A DNA stretch of 64,000 bases, taken from assembly GCA_002633025.1 (NCBI GenBank), contig NMRB01000942.1, positions 18,780 to 82,779 of the forward strand. The letters are read 5' to 3'. A program made the translations under genes and the position numbers. Position 1 is the stretch's first letter. Every line of letters begins with the position of its first letter. Below are positions 41,081 to 52,443 of this stretch, in pieces. The DNA is from Notospermus geniculatus. Its lineage: Eukaryota; Nemertea; Pilidiophora; Heteronemertea; Lineidae. The notes under the pieces were generated by a model. That model was not told where the DNA came from. It searched no databases and saw nothing but the letters and a program-made list of their open reading frames with translations.

Positions 41081-44000
41081 TGTTTCATATGCCATAAGAA
41101 ATTTCACCGTAGTTCCGAGTGTACGTCTAAGAGACGCTGTAGTGTTGATAACTGTAGAGGCCGCCATTCGTCTTTGTTACACGATTTCTTTCGTAAGGCG
41201 ACTGAAGAAACTGATGTCTCGAGTGGTGCCAAGTCGCTGATCGCGGCAACACGACATGTTCCGAATCAGGTCTATTTACAGACATTGCCTGTTCGCCTTC
41301 ATGCTACGAATGGTCGTGTTGTTGACACGTATGCGATCCTCGATTCTGGTAGCCAGGTAACTCTTATAAGGGAATCGTTTGCCAAGGACATTGGTCTGAA
41401 CGGGCCGGTTGCCACACTATCGATAGGTAATATCCGAGAAAATGAAACGCCTCGAAAGGCAAAGAAAGTGAATTTCCATCTGTCCAACCCCAATGACTCA
41501 ACTATGTCACCAATACGAGTTCAAAATGCTTGGACGTTTGATGGGGTGTTCAATCTGCCTCAGCAATCGGTACCCTGTGAGAGTGGTGTGCCATCTTGGC
41601 CACATGTCAAGGACTTGAATTTGTCTCCAGTTGACTCTAGTCAGATCACCATTCTCATAGGTGTTGATACCAAGCGTGCGTTCCTTCCGCTTGAAGTTAG
41701 GGAAGGTAGTGAGGATCATCCGCTTGCAGTGTTGACTCCTTTGGGTTGGACGGTAATGGGAATGTCTCATGATGTCTCAGACAACGAGCATGTTGACCTT
41801 GTTGACGTTACTAATGTGGTTGTTAATGCGCTTCACGCCGTTGATGATTTACATTTCCAAGTTGAAAGATTTTGGCAAACCGATAGTTTTGGTTCCCAGC
41901 CAACGAATTTGGGGTCAGGAAATCGGCCATATTCGATGAATGACCAAAAGGCTCAGCACATCCTAGACTCTACGTTGCGACATAGACCTGATGGACATTA
42001 CGAAGTAGGGATGCTGTGGGCGGATGATGATGTTAAATTGGATAACAACCGCCCTCTGGCAGAACGTAGATTTCAAAGTCTTAGTCGTAAGCTTCAGCGA
42101 GACCCCCCTAAATGCGAGAAGTACATGAGCGTCGTGAATGGATATATTGAGAAGGGTTTTGCCCGCAAGTTATCAGATGATGAAGTGAATCAAACTAGTG
42201 AAAAGACGTACTATTTACCTCACCATGGTGTGGTGAACCCTAAAAAGCCCAATAAGTTGAGGGTCGTCTTTGATGCTGCGGCAAAGTACAATGAGAAATG
42301 TCTGAATGATCATTTGTTGACTGGTCCTGACTTGATGAACAGTTTAGCTGGTGTACTTCTCAGGTTTAGGTGTGGTGCCATTGCAATATCAGCTGATGTC
42401 GAAGCAATGTTCCACCAGGTCTTTGTCGCCCCCTCGGACACGGATGCTCTCCGGTTTCTTTGGAAGTCGGATATGAGTATACCTGGTCCTCCCGACGAGT
42501 ACCAAATGATAGTCCATATTTTTGGCGCCAAATCGTCCCCTTGCTGTGCTAATTATTGTTTGCGCCGCTGCGCAGATGACAATGCGCACGGAGACCATAG
42601 TAGTGATGCGATATACACTATCCGTCGGTGCTTCTATGTTGATGATCTTCACAAAGCTATGGACACTGATACTGTAACTTCCGTAATTCGTCTTGCTATT
42701 GAAGTGACTGAACTTCTCCGGAAGGGTGGTATGAAGCTTACAGCATGGGCATCAAATAGCCAAGAAGTACTGAATGCAATCAAAGATCTAGACCCCGAAA
42801 TGGGTATTTCCACTGTTATAAATCTCGATCTTGACAAGTCTAACACCACGTGTCGTACGTTGGGTATGAAATGCGACATGAGTGTAGATTCATTCTTCTT
42901 TGAATCCGTCGTGATTTCGGGTTCAGAAGACACCAAACGTGGCATTTTGAGCATTGTGTCTGCGGTCTTTGATCCTTTGGGTCTGATTTCGCCATTTGTT
43001 CTTAGGGCGAAGCTGCTTCTCCAACGGTTGTGGGAAAAGCAGCTATCATGGGATGAAGTGATTGATGATACGGAGATTCTGGCATTGTGGTCAGAATGGT
43101 GCTCAGAGTTGAATGTGTTGAACAATCTCAGATTGCCACGTTGTTACTGGCCTGTTGGGTTTCATCCTGTGAAGTTTGTTGTCCATACGTTTGCAGACTC
43201 GTCAGAGAAAGCATTTGCTGCTGGGCTGTATCTTCAGGTCACCTCACAAAACGGAGAGATTCACGTCTCTTTGGTAATGTCGAAAACTCGCGTCGCACCA
43301 GTGAACATGGTGAAGCGACATTGTCTTACCTTGCCACGACTTGAACTTCAAGCCTGCGTCTTGGCTGTACGTATGTATGAGACTGTTAGATCAGAGCTTG
43401 ACTTGACTATCACTGAATCGCACTTCTGGACTGACTCTCAGATTGTCCTTCAATATATCAACAATGATTCAAAGCGCCTGAAAACCTTTGTTGCTAATAG
43501 GGTTTCAGAAATCCGACGCAATAGTGACCCCAGTCAATGGCGTTTTGTTCCTGGCCCTTTGAACCCTGCTGACGATTGTTCGCGAGGCCTCGGTATATCA
43601 GCCATGACACCAGAGTCCAGGTGGTTTCGCGGTCCGGAGTTTTTATGGCTCACTGAGATTCACTGGCCGACACAGGATGTAACTGTAAACTTGCCTCCAT
43701 TGCAAAATGATGACTGTGAGGTTAAATGTTCGGTCGTGGCCACAGAAGTTGTGATTGACACTCCATGCATGCCAATTCTCGATGCAGAAGACTTCTCCAA
43801 TCTACGTAGACTGCAGAGGGTTACGGCTTGGTGCCTCAGGTTCTGTTCGAACTTGAAATCCTCTGTAGAACAACGTCTACAAGGTCCATTGACTGTTGCT
43901 GAACTGGACAGCGCGTTGAACTACTGGATAAAGGTAGCTCAGAACGAGTCATTCAAACCTGAAATAGATGCATTGTCCAGTGGTTCCGCACTGCCGAAGT

Positions 44001-44329
44001 CAAGTAGATTGATTGAGGTGTCTCCTGTATTGATTGATGGTGTGCCCCGAGTAGGAGGTAGATTACGGCATGCTAAGGTTCCCTTTGAGGTAAAACACCA
44101 GGCTATTGTCCCTAGGGAACATGTTATTGCCAAATTGTTAGTGACAGACACGCATGGTAGATTGTGTCATGCCGGCCGTGAACACACTCTTGCACAGCTC
44201 CGCCAGTCTTTCTGGATCCTAAGAGGTCGCTCTCTTGTGAAAAGTGTTCTGCATGACTGTCTTGGTTGCAGGCTCCGTCGCGTGTTACCTGATGTTCCCT
44301 TCATGGCAGATCTACCGCGGCCCGCTTGA
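41081..44329 (+). mobile_element. BEL/Pao retrotransposon polyprotein, 5'- and internally truncated
   Basis: An open frame of more than 1,050 codons. At its start a CCHC zinc knuckle (C-x2-C-x4-H-x4-C, 41081-41122) marks the end of gag. Then come an aspartic protease (DSGS near residue 57 counted from 41174), the Pao-type reverse transcriptase with the YVDD active site near 42635, an RNase H-like region (FADSS and TDSQ motifs) and the H-H-C-C zinc finger of integrase (about 44150-44275). The frame ends just after the zinc finger, so the catalytic integrase core is missing. There is no ATG at the frame's left edge, and upstream gag is absent. A putative 3' LTR follows at 44691-45240. The RT frame is uninterrupted, so the insertion is fairly young. 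It lies opposite in orientation to the GPCR genes. Confidence 0.92.
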
Positions 44330-44690
44330 CTGTTGACAGTTAGTTGTTGATTTGAATGTTGATGTAGTTGATTCTTGAGAGTTGATTCCGCTTGACTAAC
44401 TGACGAATTGAATCATCGAATGATAGATGTAATCAGTGGAACATTTGTGAGACTGAGTATCGCGATGTGTTAATACAGTTCTTGAAGTTATGAATGCACA
44501 TAGTTTTTTGAGTTATGAGTTGACACAGTTATTACTGTACGTTTGGTATATTATAGTTCCTAAATTATGGTTATTATTGCTATAGAGACGGCTTTGCCGT
44601 GACATCATTGAAACTTGGTAAAGTGTAATATGTAATTAGTTAATTATTGTGGATCTGCTGTCTCCCTTGGAGGCAGCAGGGGGGCCGGCT

Positions 44691-45240
44691 TGTCGGAGAT
44701 TTGAATCGAATTCTATTTTTCTTGTGGTAATACATAGTTTCAACAGTGCAATGGCCGTTCTGGTCATTGCTCTCAAGTTTGCGGTTTTCTTTGCGCCAGT
44801 GCACCTCGTTACCATCGGGCACATGATGGTCACGCGGTGTGCAGTCACGCGGTCTTTTATTCTTGAATTCCAAGAAATCACCTCCTTTAAGGTCCTATAT
44901 AGCCTGTGGGCGCTCCGCGCATTGGTACTCCCTGTCTTGCCTCAGTCGTGAGAGCGCCGCCCGTACTAATGCACGGAATGTCCACAGTCGGTAAGTTTTT
45001 TTAGCCTCTATTTTGTTAAACCATATTTTCCGGGTTTTTATAGTATAGTTCTATTTATTCTAGTCTTTCTGTCCTGTTTTCCTGTTTGTTACATATTTCT
45101 TAATCTAAAATATTGTTATTATTGTTATTTCAGTTGACCACTCACTCACTCACTCACATAGCCTACTGTCATATGTACACGCAGTGTCATCTTGAATAAA
45201 CTTGGAAACCTGAATCCGTCGTTCTTGAATCTCTGAAGCA
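44691..45240 (+). repeat. Putative BEL/Pao 3' LTR
   Basis: A purine tract (GGAGGCAGCAGGGGGGCC, 44669-44686) precedes TGTCGGAGAT. The segment contains TATATAG (44896-44902) and AATAAA (45195-45200) in the expected order and ends in CA. No 5' partner is present in the window, so the boundaries are inferred. Confidence 0.5.
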
Positions 45241-45766
45241 GTGCGTCCAACTCGTGGACATGAGGGGTTGTCCCAGCAGGCAAGTTGTCCGGGGAGGGGA
45301 CTGCTGGGTGTTTGCCTCAGTTTCCTAAAGTTATTTATTTGGCTGCAAAGGCATACATCCACTGAAGGCTGCTGTGATGGGAAAGTTGTCAAGTGTGGAT
45401 ACAAATGTTCGCTCCTGCTATCGTAGGAAGTGGCCCGTACACATCATCAGTACCGTAACGTAACCTAATGAGCCTGATGCACAGGAAATGATAGGAATGG
45501 ATATCTCCTACCTCCTACCTGGACTTCTCAAACCATCCTTTGCAAACTTGATGCAGGCCCAGTAGGATCGGAATCTGTCATATTACTGATCTACATGCCG
45601 ATTTTGTGGACTGCCAATCTTCTTAGAGATTCCTCGTGACTTTCCACATGAAAAGAATGGATGGTTGTCTACCAAACCCATCGTTTCTAATCTCAGAGTA
45701 GGAGAAGTTGGGCGCAGGCAACGCGGGAGGTGAGAACTAAGAAAAATAGCATGAAATATGAAATCG

Positions 45767-45970
45767 GTACCTTTTAGTCCTCGGTACCTTTTGTCCGGGT
45801 ACGTTTGGTCCTAGGTACGTTATGTCCAGGTGCGTTTTGTCCTCGGTACGTTTTGTCCTAGGTACCTTTTATCCCAGGTACCGTTTGCCCTTTTGTACCT
45901 TTTGTCCAAGGTACGTTTTGTCCGAGTACCTTTTGTCTGGTACATTTTGTCCAGGTACCTTTTGTCCGCT
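45767..45970. repeat. Minisatellite, ~17-bp GGTACCTTTTGTCC units
   Basis: About twelve imperfect units of the pattern GGTACSTTTTGTCCN. Variants include GGTACGTTATGTCC and GGTACATTTTGTCC. It abuts the palindrome at 45972. Confidence 0.88.
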
Positions 45971-45971
45971 C

Positions 45972-46057
45972 ACACCTAACACTTAACACACGGCGAATTC
46001 TGACATCACCCAATGGGTGAGGTTAGAATTCCGTGTGTGTTAAGTGTCAGGTGTTAG
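45972..46057. repeat. 86-bp palindrome
   Basis: ACACCTAACACTTAACACAC pairs with GTGTGTTAAGTGTCAGGTGT around TCACCCAATGGGTGA. A half copy (CAGAATTCTGACCTCACCCA) is at 48760-48790. Confidence 0.8.
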
Positions 46058-46069
46058 TGCTACAGATCT

Positions 46070-46420
46070 CAACATGGAGAAAACGCGGAATTCCATGGAA
46101 TTCCGCTAGACATAATTTGATGGTCTGCAGTTTATACAGTACTATTAAGTGGTTTGAAACTTGTCACGTGGATCATCCCCTCCCCTTATCTCTTGTCATA
46201 TTGGCACTAGCCTAGATACGAGGTAGCAAGGTGGTTGGGCTACAGAAACAATGCCGCTGTGGCCGCATTCAAACTGTTTTGCTTAGCCTTGTTATTTCAT
46301 TATTATTATACCCTACATGTGTTACGGCCAGTGTATAGTTTATTCCATTGTTAAAAGCTATAATTACAGTTTCGGATTCTTGGCGGATTTCCGTGGAATT
46401 CCGCGTTTTCTCCATGCCGT
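46070..46420. mobile_element. 351-bp MITE with CATGGAGAAAACGCGG ends and 8-bp flanking repeat
   Basis: CATGGAGAAAACGCGGAATT and AATTCCGCGTTTTCTCCATG are inverted near both ends. ACAGATCT occurs directly outside (46062-46069 and 46421-46428), consistent with an 8-bp duplication of hAT type. Confidence 0.75.
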
Positions 46421-46544
46421 ACAGATCTGTAAATCAGTGGTTAAGGCGGGGTTAAATTTTCAAGAGGTCAGAGCTGTGTGTTGGTGTTAGTGTTAGCAGC
46501 CATCTTTATTTGGCTGGATATTCAAGAAAGATGATGCGAATGAC

Positions 46545-46616
46545 AACAGCCTGTTAACACCGTGTCAACAGGCTGTAAACAGCCTATTGACATAGTGCTA
46601 ACAGGCTGTTAGCTAG
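46545..46616. repeat. Cluster of AACAGGCTGTTA inverted words
   Basis: CAGCCTGTTAACAC, CAACAGGCTGTAAACAGCCT and CTAACAGGCTGTTAG can form several alternative hairpins. Confidence 0.6.
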
Positions 46617-48203
46617 AACTGCGTATTTGCTGGTTCAGGTTAACAGGAACGTGAACAGATTTGCACACAGAAAAATATTCATCTCCACTTGAGATAAGTG
46701 GTGTGGTAAAGCGCTTTGAAACACAAATATCTTGTATTTGAGATAATAATATCTCGAATCGAGAAAGCATCTGTCTAATGGCAAATCTTGATATATCTGT
46801 GACAGCACTTGAGACAAATGGCGTGTTAAGCCTTCCGAGACACAACTTATCTCGCACTTATCAATAATATCGAACCCAGAGTATTGGTGGTTGGGTGTAG
46901 GTGTGGTGTTTTTTTTTTGGGGGGGGGGGTATTTTAGTCTCTGTATGGCCGCCTCCCAGCTTTAGAGCTGGGGCATATTGCTCTAGGGTTTTGAGTTTTA
47001 GAGGGTGGATTTGTTGTTGTGGAAAGACTGAGTAAGTGTTGTTCGGATTATCTGAGGAGTTTGAGGTCTTTTAGGGATTGGGAGGGGGGGGGACTTGAAA
47101 TGCGAATTGCAAAAGTTTTCCAACATCTACATTGTTGAATCAGTCTGACAAATATTTCTCATCACAACAGTTCCCGAAAATGATACATCACGACAAAAGA
47201 GACGTACAGCGATGACACAACAGAAACAGTTGTTTTTTATTGATAAAACAGTCCTCTGAAACAGAAAAGAACGATTACCAAAAAAATGACATTATGTATT
47301 ACGGCGCCGAAAAATTTGCATTGGGAACTACTTTAGTCCTAGATAAATACGAAGGCCCGTGCAAGGCATTTTAGAAGTCGAACGCTATCGCCTTCCACTT
47401 TTTATAGCATGATATCGTAGATATACTGGATGAATTTTCCCATTTAGCAGCCAGACAGTTACACAAAGAGATTAGTTTACCACAAAAATGGACATTTGTA
47501 ACATTTTGGTTAAACAGTGTTGCGTTCGAGTAGAAAACGAAACATAATTTCATAAGCCACCGTAGACAGCTGGTGGAAAAGCTCATTGGCTATTCCACCA
47601 ATCAGAAACAAAAGGTCAAAGGTTACGGATTTAAAATTCTCCTCAAAATCAGCCCTAAAAACCCTCCTCGAACCCATTGCAAAGCTCCTATGCATGATCT
47701 GAATGGTTCGGATCATACCTTAGGCATGACTCGCACTATTACCACCAATATCTTGACAAAAGCAGCAGCAATAAAGTCACAATTACTCGCACAGCTGACC
47801 CCGCTGCTCACTGTCTCTACGGCTGATTCAAGTTCACAATGTGGCCGTATAAGTTTTAAGTGTGCGCATGCGCGAAATCAGCGCTAACGCGCCACGGGCC
47901 GGATGCGTCGAGATATTGGTCATCGTAAATAAACTGGATCAGTGCGGGCCACCAGTTCGACCTGACGAGATAACAATGTTGTAATTCGCAAAAAACTTAA
48001 TACAGACAATGCTTACTCACGAAAGCAAACACATAAGAATATTGATAAACTATGGTTTTAAATCTGAGACACAAATTTTAAGATGTGAATGTTCCCCTTT
48101 CAGAATTATAAAAACAATAACTGTACAGCATCGATTTTCTCTCAACCATGATACAAGAGATTTTCTGCTGTGCATTGGTATAACCCATCCAACTGAACTC
48201 TAC

Positions 48204-48245
48204 ATAGCTTCTCGGCCTATTGGCTAAGGTTAAAGTTATTATGAA
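48204..48245 (+). pseudogene. U2 snRNA 5'-end-like fragment
   Basis: AGCTTCTCGGCCTATTGGCT followed by AAGGTTAAAGT closely resembles the conserved 5' end of U2 snRNA (GCTTCTCGGCCTTTTGGCTAAG). The branch-site-recognition GTAGTA is altered to GTTATTA and the similarity stops about 40 nt in. It is a truncated pseudogene or a snRNA-derived SINE head. Confidence 0.7.
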
Positions 48246-48298
48246 ATAAGAGTTGCGGTCTTTGCAAATTGCGAAGTTACGCAATCGGGACCAAAAAA

Positions 48299-48412
48299 AC
48301 TCAACTGTTGGGTTGATGCAACAATGCAGTTGGTTGTATAAACAACTCAACAGTCGGGTTGAAAGATCCAACACTTTGGGTTGATAAAGAACCCAATAGT
48401 TGGGTTGATACA
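48299..48412. repeat. Degenerate array of GTTGGGTTGAT/CAAC words
   Basis: CTGTTGGGTTGATGCAACAA, CAGTCGGGTTGAAAGATCCA and TAGTTGGGTTGATAC recur at about 30-35-bp spacing. Confidence 0.65.
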
Positions 48413-48783
48413 AACGATCCGTAAATTCATATCATGATATCGAAATTAACGCCATTTCAGCTGCGCACATTTTAGTCTCAAAGAGAGATGACAATTCACT
48501 CAGGTCAACATATTACATCTCTCTAAATAACATTATGACTACTCAGAGTGACATTTCCTTGTCTCCAGATAAGAGCACAATATGTCATCCAGAAAATTTG
48601 ACTGGACAGTCGTATGTCTACTTGAGACAACAGATTTTCTTACCGAGTTTCAAAGATCTCCACTCGAGATCGAAAAGTAACTTCGTTTACGGACAAGCGT
48701 TCAAGTGATTTTTATCTCAACTGGATATGAATATTTTTCTGTGTGTGTTACACTAACTCAGAATTCTGACCTCACCCACTGGG

Positions 48784-48900
48784 TGATATGAATAAACGCT
48801 AGCAAATGCGTTTACTTACTAATTGTACAGGACAGCCTAGTTCATTTGTACTGCAAAATCCAGGTAAAAGCATTTACCAGTCTTTATTCATGCGACCCAT
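48784..48900. mobile_element. GGGTCATATGAATAAA-family MITE
   Basis: GTGATATGAATAAACGCTAG at the left pairs with AGTCTTTATTCATGCGACCC at the right, and AAATGCGTTTACTT pairs with GGTAAAAGCATTT. Relatives: 26912-27030 and the split copy at 51383-52443. Confidence 0.7.
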
Positions 48901-49144
48901 TGTCACAGAGTCTTGGTTGATGTCTCGAGTCCTCTGTCAATGGGGTTGAAACATCGCATTGATCTTTTTCGCGTTACCTTATCGACACGTTCTGAATGTT
49001 GAGGCATTTACAAGTCGAATACACTGCCCGGAGTACTCCGAGTGGATGTGATGCATCACTTCAGGAGACTCTCGGACGACTGCCCGAGATGCCCTCCTTG
49101 ATTCTCGTTCCTTCGCGGCCAAACGAGTACTTTTGTCTCACCCG

Positions 49145-49450
49145 TAGCTAGCATAGGAACCGGGGGGGGGGGGGCAAATGCCCCCAGGCAAATTGCGCAA
49201 TTTTGTTTAGCAAAATCAAATGGGATCACAAAAGATCATTATTCTTCATGTCTCAGAGTGCAGAAACTTGGCATCAAATCGCATCATCAGAGCTTCTAAT
49301 TTTCAAAATTTTTCTCAGGGGGAGGTCCCCAGACCCACGCAAAACCGCCCGCTTCGACGCTGGAAGGCGAAGCCCACGTTCGTGGAGCTCATCAGCTTAA
49401 ACTGCCCCCGCCAGCGAAAAAAAGCTAGCTTCGGCCCTGGAATGGGTCCG
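49145..49450. repeat. G-run-headed repeat fragment
   Basis: A 12-G run at 49162-49173 precedes CAAATGCCCCCAGGCAAATT, resembling the G/C-run interior of the MITE at 23808. Its right end at CTTCGGCCCTGG is uncertain. Confidence 0.4.
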
Positions 49451-49957
49451 CTTCAATCTCCTACGCAGAGGTCAGACAGTTTCACCTTACTGACTGCCTT
49501 CAAACGTTCGTGCCCCGTACTTCTTTTCGTCGTGCTTCTTTTCTTTTTATGACGTCATTTAAAATGGCTGCCTCCAGGTAGCACGTGCTTATGTTTACCC
49601 TCACCAAATCATGTGATCAAATTTAGCGAACTTGATTGGCCCATCGGTTCATTTTGGTTCCCGAAGCCACCGCTAGTGCTAGAAGGCTTCGGCTCTGGCT
49701 GCCATTTTATTGCTGACGTCATTGTGGGAGTCCATTTTCCCGTAAAATTTCATTCTCCCCCGGTCTACATGTAAGAACGGCGATGATTTTGAGCTTTTGT
49801 TACAGATCTGCAACAGGTACAAATATTCTCATCAAGAAACTTCCTCAGTGTTGCCATTCCACCCGATGCGGGGGTGAATAATAAGGTCTCTGGGGTAAAG
49901 GAGGTCGGGTCGCTGTTGACTGACAGCGGTTATTGACTGAAGTCAGGCTTCCAAAGT

Positions 49958-50983
49958 TCAGTGTTTTATCAAAGAGGCTAACTCATCCTTGAATACGTTC
50001 AATTTACTTGAATAAATCACGAAGTTAAAACTGTTGTTGATAAACGAGAATGATGTGGTAAAGAGACCCACCAAAAATATCACTTTCTTCTCCGCCAAGG
50101 ACAAACCATGAAAAGGGTCTATGATGAATGAAAGGTTACAGATACCCCAGACCACCACATACGGAAGGGTGGTAATGAGGTAAAGGAAACTGACAAACAG
50201 AAGGCTAACTAAACTGTTATTGTCTGATTTACTTTTGGCTACTTTCCCTGTTACGTCCTTTCGTGACGAATTTACCCCTAGTACGATGAGACTGTTTACG
50301 ACTAAGATCAAAATGCAGGGCAACGTGTAGGGAATAAAATTGTCGTTTAATTCAATAAGAAGATATCTCGCTATCTTGTTTTCGTTTCGAACTTCAAAAA
50401 AGCAAGCAGCACCAGTTGTACCTTCGAAAAAGTGAACTTTGAAATAGACTAAGATAGGAACATTTACCAATAGCATGATGACCATCATTATACCAATCAG
50501 CAGCCGGCGTCGGCCGTGGGTCATCAGAACATGAATCTTTAAGGGGAACCAGACGCCGACACATCTTTCTAATGAGAACATTACAATAAGGTACGAGGAG
50601 ATGCAAGAACATACACGATATTGCTAGCGGAAAATCTTACAGATGACCTGCGGTCCGATTGAAAAGACAGGCTCTATGAAGAAATAACCATTTGTCTTCC
50701 CAAGTATACCGGTTACCAACCATGAATACGCACCGTAGATTAAAGTGCCAAAGTCGGAGGCAGCCAAAGGGCCCAGGTAGGTCGCTGTCACGTGGTCCTT
50801 TCTCCTGCATCTCCAGAACACTATCATGGATAGTATGTTTCCACTGATACCGACGATGATAATAACACCTATTATGTATTTGTTCGTGAACTCGGTCACA
50901 GAGCTGACAATTCTAAAAAGCAACGAAAGCTCCTTTTGTTGAAAAGTAGCCGTTGATGACGACGAGTAAAACATCTCATCCAT
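49958..50983 (-). pseudogene. GPCR copy 7, one in-frame stop in TM3
   Basis: Apart from one nonsense codon this copy is complete: start at 50983 (MDEMFYSS, aligning with copy 6), TM1 with GN, TM2 with LAASD, TM3, LERC, TM4-TM7 and NFVIY near the C-terminus (342 codons). The codon for the conserved Tyr after KIFR is TAG (50624-50626) where paralogues read TAT. Both parts are in the same frame. No other lesion was seen, so it is a very recent pseudogene, an allele, a sequencing error or, less likely, a readthrough gene. Confidence 0.85.
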
Positions 50984-51034
50984 AGTCATTCCCTTCCCCG
51001 GGAACCGTGTACCACGTTGGTGTCTGAAAAGCAC

Positions 51035-51382
51035 GAAATGGGCGACACAACGAAATATCTGTCATCTGTGGACGTATCACCGTCGCATTGTTACATGTGA
51101 TTCCACTGTAAACATGAAAATGATAGGATCTTCTTGTGTTTGTACTGCTAACTGCTGATGACGAGAGAGCATTCGTACGTAATCAATAGGGATCTTGTTT
51201 GAAGTTGATGCCTCGTGAGCAGTTTCCTTCACATCGTTACCATACATAGCAACCTATATTTGACACACCTATCCTGCCGTTCTCAGACGATCTTTAAGAA
51301 TTTTTTATTTAGCTTGTTTGTTTCTGTGTGGATGCATGCACTGCAGTGCACCTGTATGCATTAAATGAAAGTGTGTGACACC
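51035..51382. other. Upstream region of GPCR copy 7
   Basis: It shows similarity to the region 5' of copy 6 (GCACGRAAWGGGC, ACACAA) but lacks the TATAAATAAG box of copies 1-3. No gene was seen. Confidence 0.4.
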
Positions 51383-52443
51383 GAGTCATATAAATAAAGA
51401 CTAGCAATGCTTTTACTTCAGATACCGTAGAATCACCTTTCTCCGGTCACTGTCAGATATGCAAGGCCTCAAAATATTCTTTGGCTGTTCATGCCCCTTT
51501 TCGTGAGTGGCCAATGACAATTCGCCATGCTCGCCATGCAATCCCAGTTGATGTCATGTCACTGTGACGATGACTCCGTGGTGTCGATTTCAATGACTTT
51601 GAGGGTAGCGTATTGTTACTGACCTTCGGACATTCGTGAATTGATCATGCGGGAATCGTTGTCTCGGACAGGTTGGCGGAACGTATAGGGTGTTTCAAAA
51701 TCCTGCAGAAGTTCACTCTAGGCCTACTTCACAATGAAATTTCAAAATGAAAATTTTGCTCCTTGACGGTACTGGTGAAGGGGGAATGCGTTGTTACGCT
51801 GATTAGAAATTTGAAAACCTGCTGACGAGCGCGAAATAGAGTGAAGTGACTGTGATTGGACTCTGGTACATGATGTAGCTTTAATTTTAAAAACCCGCAA
51901 GACAAATCCCGAATACCCATCGCATTTCGCCCTTGAAGTCAACAGTCTTAGGCCCGTTTCGTGCGTCGCTCTAATCATGTGCCGATTTCAGTTCTTGTAG
52001 TGCAAATTCTATCTCGCGAATTCGGCACACAGAAGTTGAATGAATGAATACACAGAAATTGAGCGACGTTTGAACATGTTGAAATGAGGCTTAGAATTTA
52101 TGAGCCACCCTGTATTCCACAACCTACTCAACATTCTCAGTCCCTGACCCATATGTCAATATCCCAAATCAATTCATCTGCGTCAAGAAGAGATTACCAT
52201 AGGCCTACAATCATGAAATGGTGAACGGGAAGTAACGCCGATGCAAATCGACCATTGTGCGGTCAGTAATCCGGGGCTACGTTCATGCATAATAATGACG
52301 AAGTTGTTTCCCATTGAACTTTGACGTTTATAATGAAGTGATCGGAGAAAGGTGATTCTACGGTATGTACAGCATTGCCTAGTGCACTTGTATTACAAAA
52401 TTCAAGTAAACGCATTTACTAAGTCTTTATTCATACGACTCAC
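51383..52443. mobile_element. GGGTCATAT-family MITE split by a 31-bp-TIR element
   Basis: The outer left end GAGTCATATAAATAAAGACT (51383) and right end AGTCTTTATTCATACGACTC (52422-52441) belong to one MITE. Its middle is interrupted by 51421-52371. Confidence 0.78.
51421..52371. mobile_element. ~950-bp element with ATACCGTAGAATCACC termini
   Basis: ATACCGTAGAATCACCTTTC at the left pairs with GAAAGGTGATTCTACGGTAT at the right for about 31 bp. Its right portion (52110-52370) is homologous to 10840-11330. An internal segment from TAGGGTGTTTCAAAA (51688) to CCACCCTGTA (52113) may be a further mariner-like insertion. Confidence 0.78.

Larger units (their letters stand above)
46664..48747. mobile_element. 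Candidate ~2.1-kb element with CACACAGAAAAATATTCAT termini
   Basis: CACACAGAAAAATATTCATC at the left pairs with ATGAATATTTTTCTGTGTG at the right, with continued similarity through TTGAGATAA. Both terminal regions are rich in GAGATA/TATCTC words. The interior has no recognised transposase. No target duplication is clear, so element status is tentative. Confidence 0.5.
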
